This document shows, in pieces, positions 63,922 to 64,000 of a stretch of 64,000 nt of DNA. The notes under the pieces were generated by a model that worked only from the letters and a program-made list of their open reading frames with translations, was not told the DNA's origin and did not search any database. Source of the stretch: Streptomyces violaceoruber (lineage in GTDB: Bacteria > Actinomycetota > Actinomycetes > Streptomycetales > Streptomycetaceae). A program made the translations under genes and the position numbers. Every line of letters starts with the position of its first letter. Position 1 is the stretch's first letter. Location: contig JODI01000002.1 of the NCBI GenBank assembly GCA_000720805.1, forward strand, positions 124,001 to 188,000. Reading direction: 5' to 3'.

Positions 63922-64000
63922 AGGTTGACCTACCTTGGGGCGACAGGGAACGGGGAAATGGTCCCACTCCTGGTTACCGCAGTGCAAGGTGAGCGCCGTT

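Overview
The window is a 64 kb piece of a high-GC actinobacterial chromosome, almost certainly Streptomyces or a close relative. This follows from the strong G/C third-position bias, the many GTG starts, an HrcA/CIRCE heat-shock unit, two tRNA-Ala(GGC) genes, two repeat families typical of Streptomyces, and a housekeeping gene order (rnz, tricorn protease, rsmE, dnaJ2-hrcA, hemW, lepA/rpsT, holA, comEA-comEC, leuS, rsfS-nadD, proA, proB) that I know from the conserved Streptomyces core. I see no prophage, insertion sequence, CRISPR array or secondary-metabolite cluster.

Layout. 0-3.8 kb: a truncated 5-dehydro-4-deoxyglucarate dehydratase gene divergent from an IclR regulator, an adenine-deaminase-type deaminase, RNase Z and a HIT protein. 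3.9-10 kb: a full-length tricorn protease, a lipoprotein, a VOC protein, RsmE and a nitronate-monooxygenase-like enzyme. 10-14.7 kb: a common Streptomyces repeat, then dnaJ2-hrcA under a CIRCE operator, a metallo-beta-lactamase-fold hydrolase, a DUF3097 protein and a Uma2-type nuclease. 14.8-25 kb: hemW, then a three-gene signalling locus (RsbW-like/GAF/PP2C phosphatase, a 1388-residue soluble poly-HAMP hybrid kinase, and a receiver/coiled-coil response regulator) that recalls the osaC-osaA-osaB osmoadaptation set; then an acyl-CoA synthetase. 25-37 kb: lepA and rpsT (divergent), holA, a YceI protein, arylamine N-acetyltransferase, comEC, comEA, a DegV protein and a membrane-anchored coiled-coil protein.

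37-44 kb: leuS, preceded by a 12-codon leader peptide with three consecutive leucine codons and a terminator hairpin (a transcription attenuator), then a translationally coupled pair made of a haem-binding membrane cytochrome and a NuoF-ferredoxin fusion. 44-47 kb: two identical tRNA-Ala(GGC) genes bracket two mini zinc-ribbon genes and a divergent MFS transporter/MmyB-type regulator pair. 47-58 kb: histidine phosphatase, rsfS, an LCP-like protein, nadD, two very small membrane proteins, an M48 protease, two membrane proteins sharing an N-terminal motif, proA, an unknown gene and proB. 58.5-64 kb: a cell-wall glycopolymer block (GT2 glycosyltransferase, TagF-like polymerase, fused cytidylyltransferase-reductase).

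Several units look co-translated: rnz/ade, NMO/rsmE, hrcA/dnaJ2, comEA/comEC, rsfS/phosphatase and the cytochrome/NuoF pair all overlap or abut at stop/start codons. Start codons were chosen from ribosome-binding sites and family lengths; the uncertain ones are flagged.
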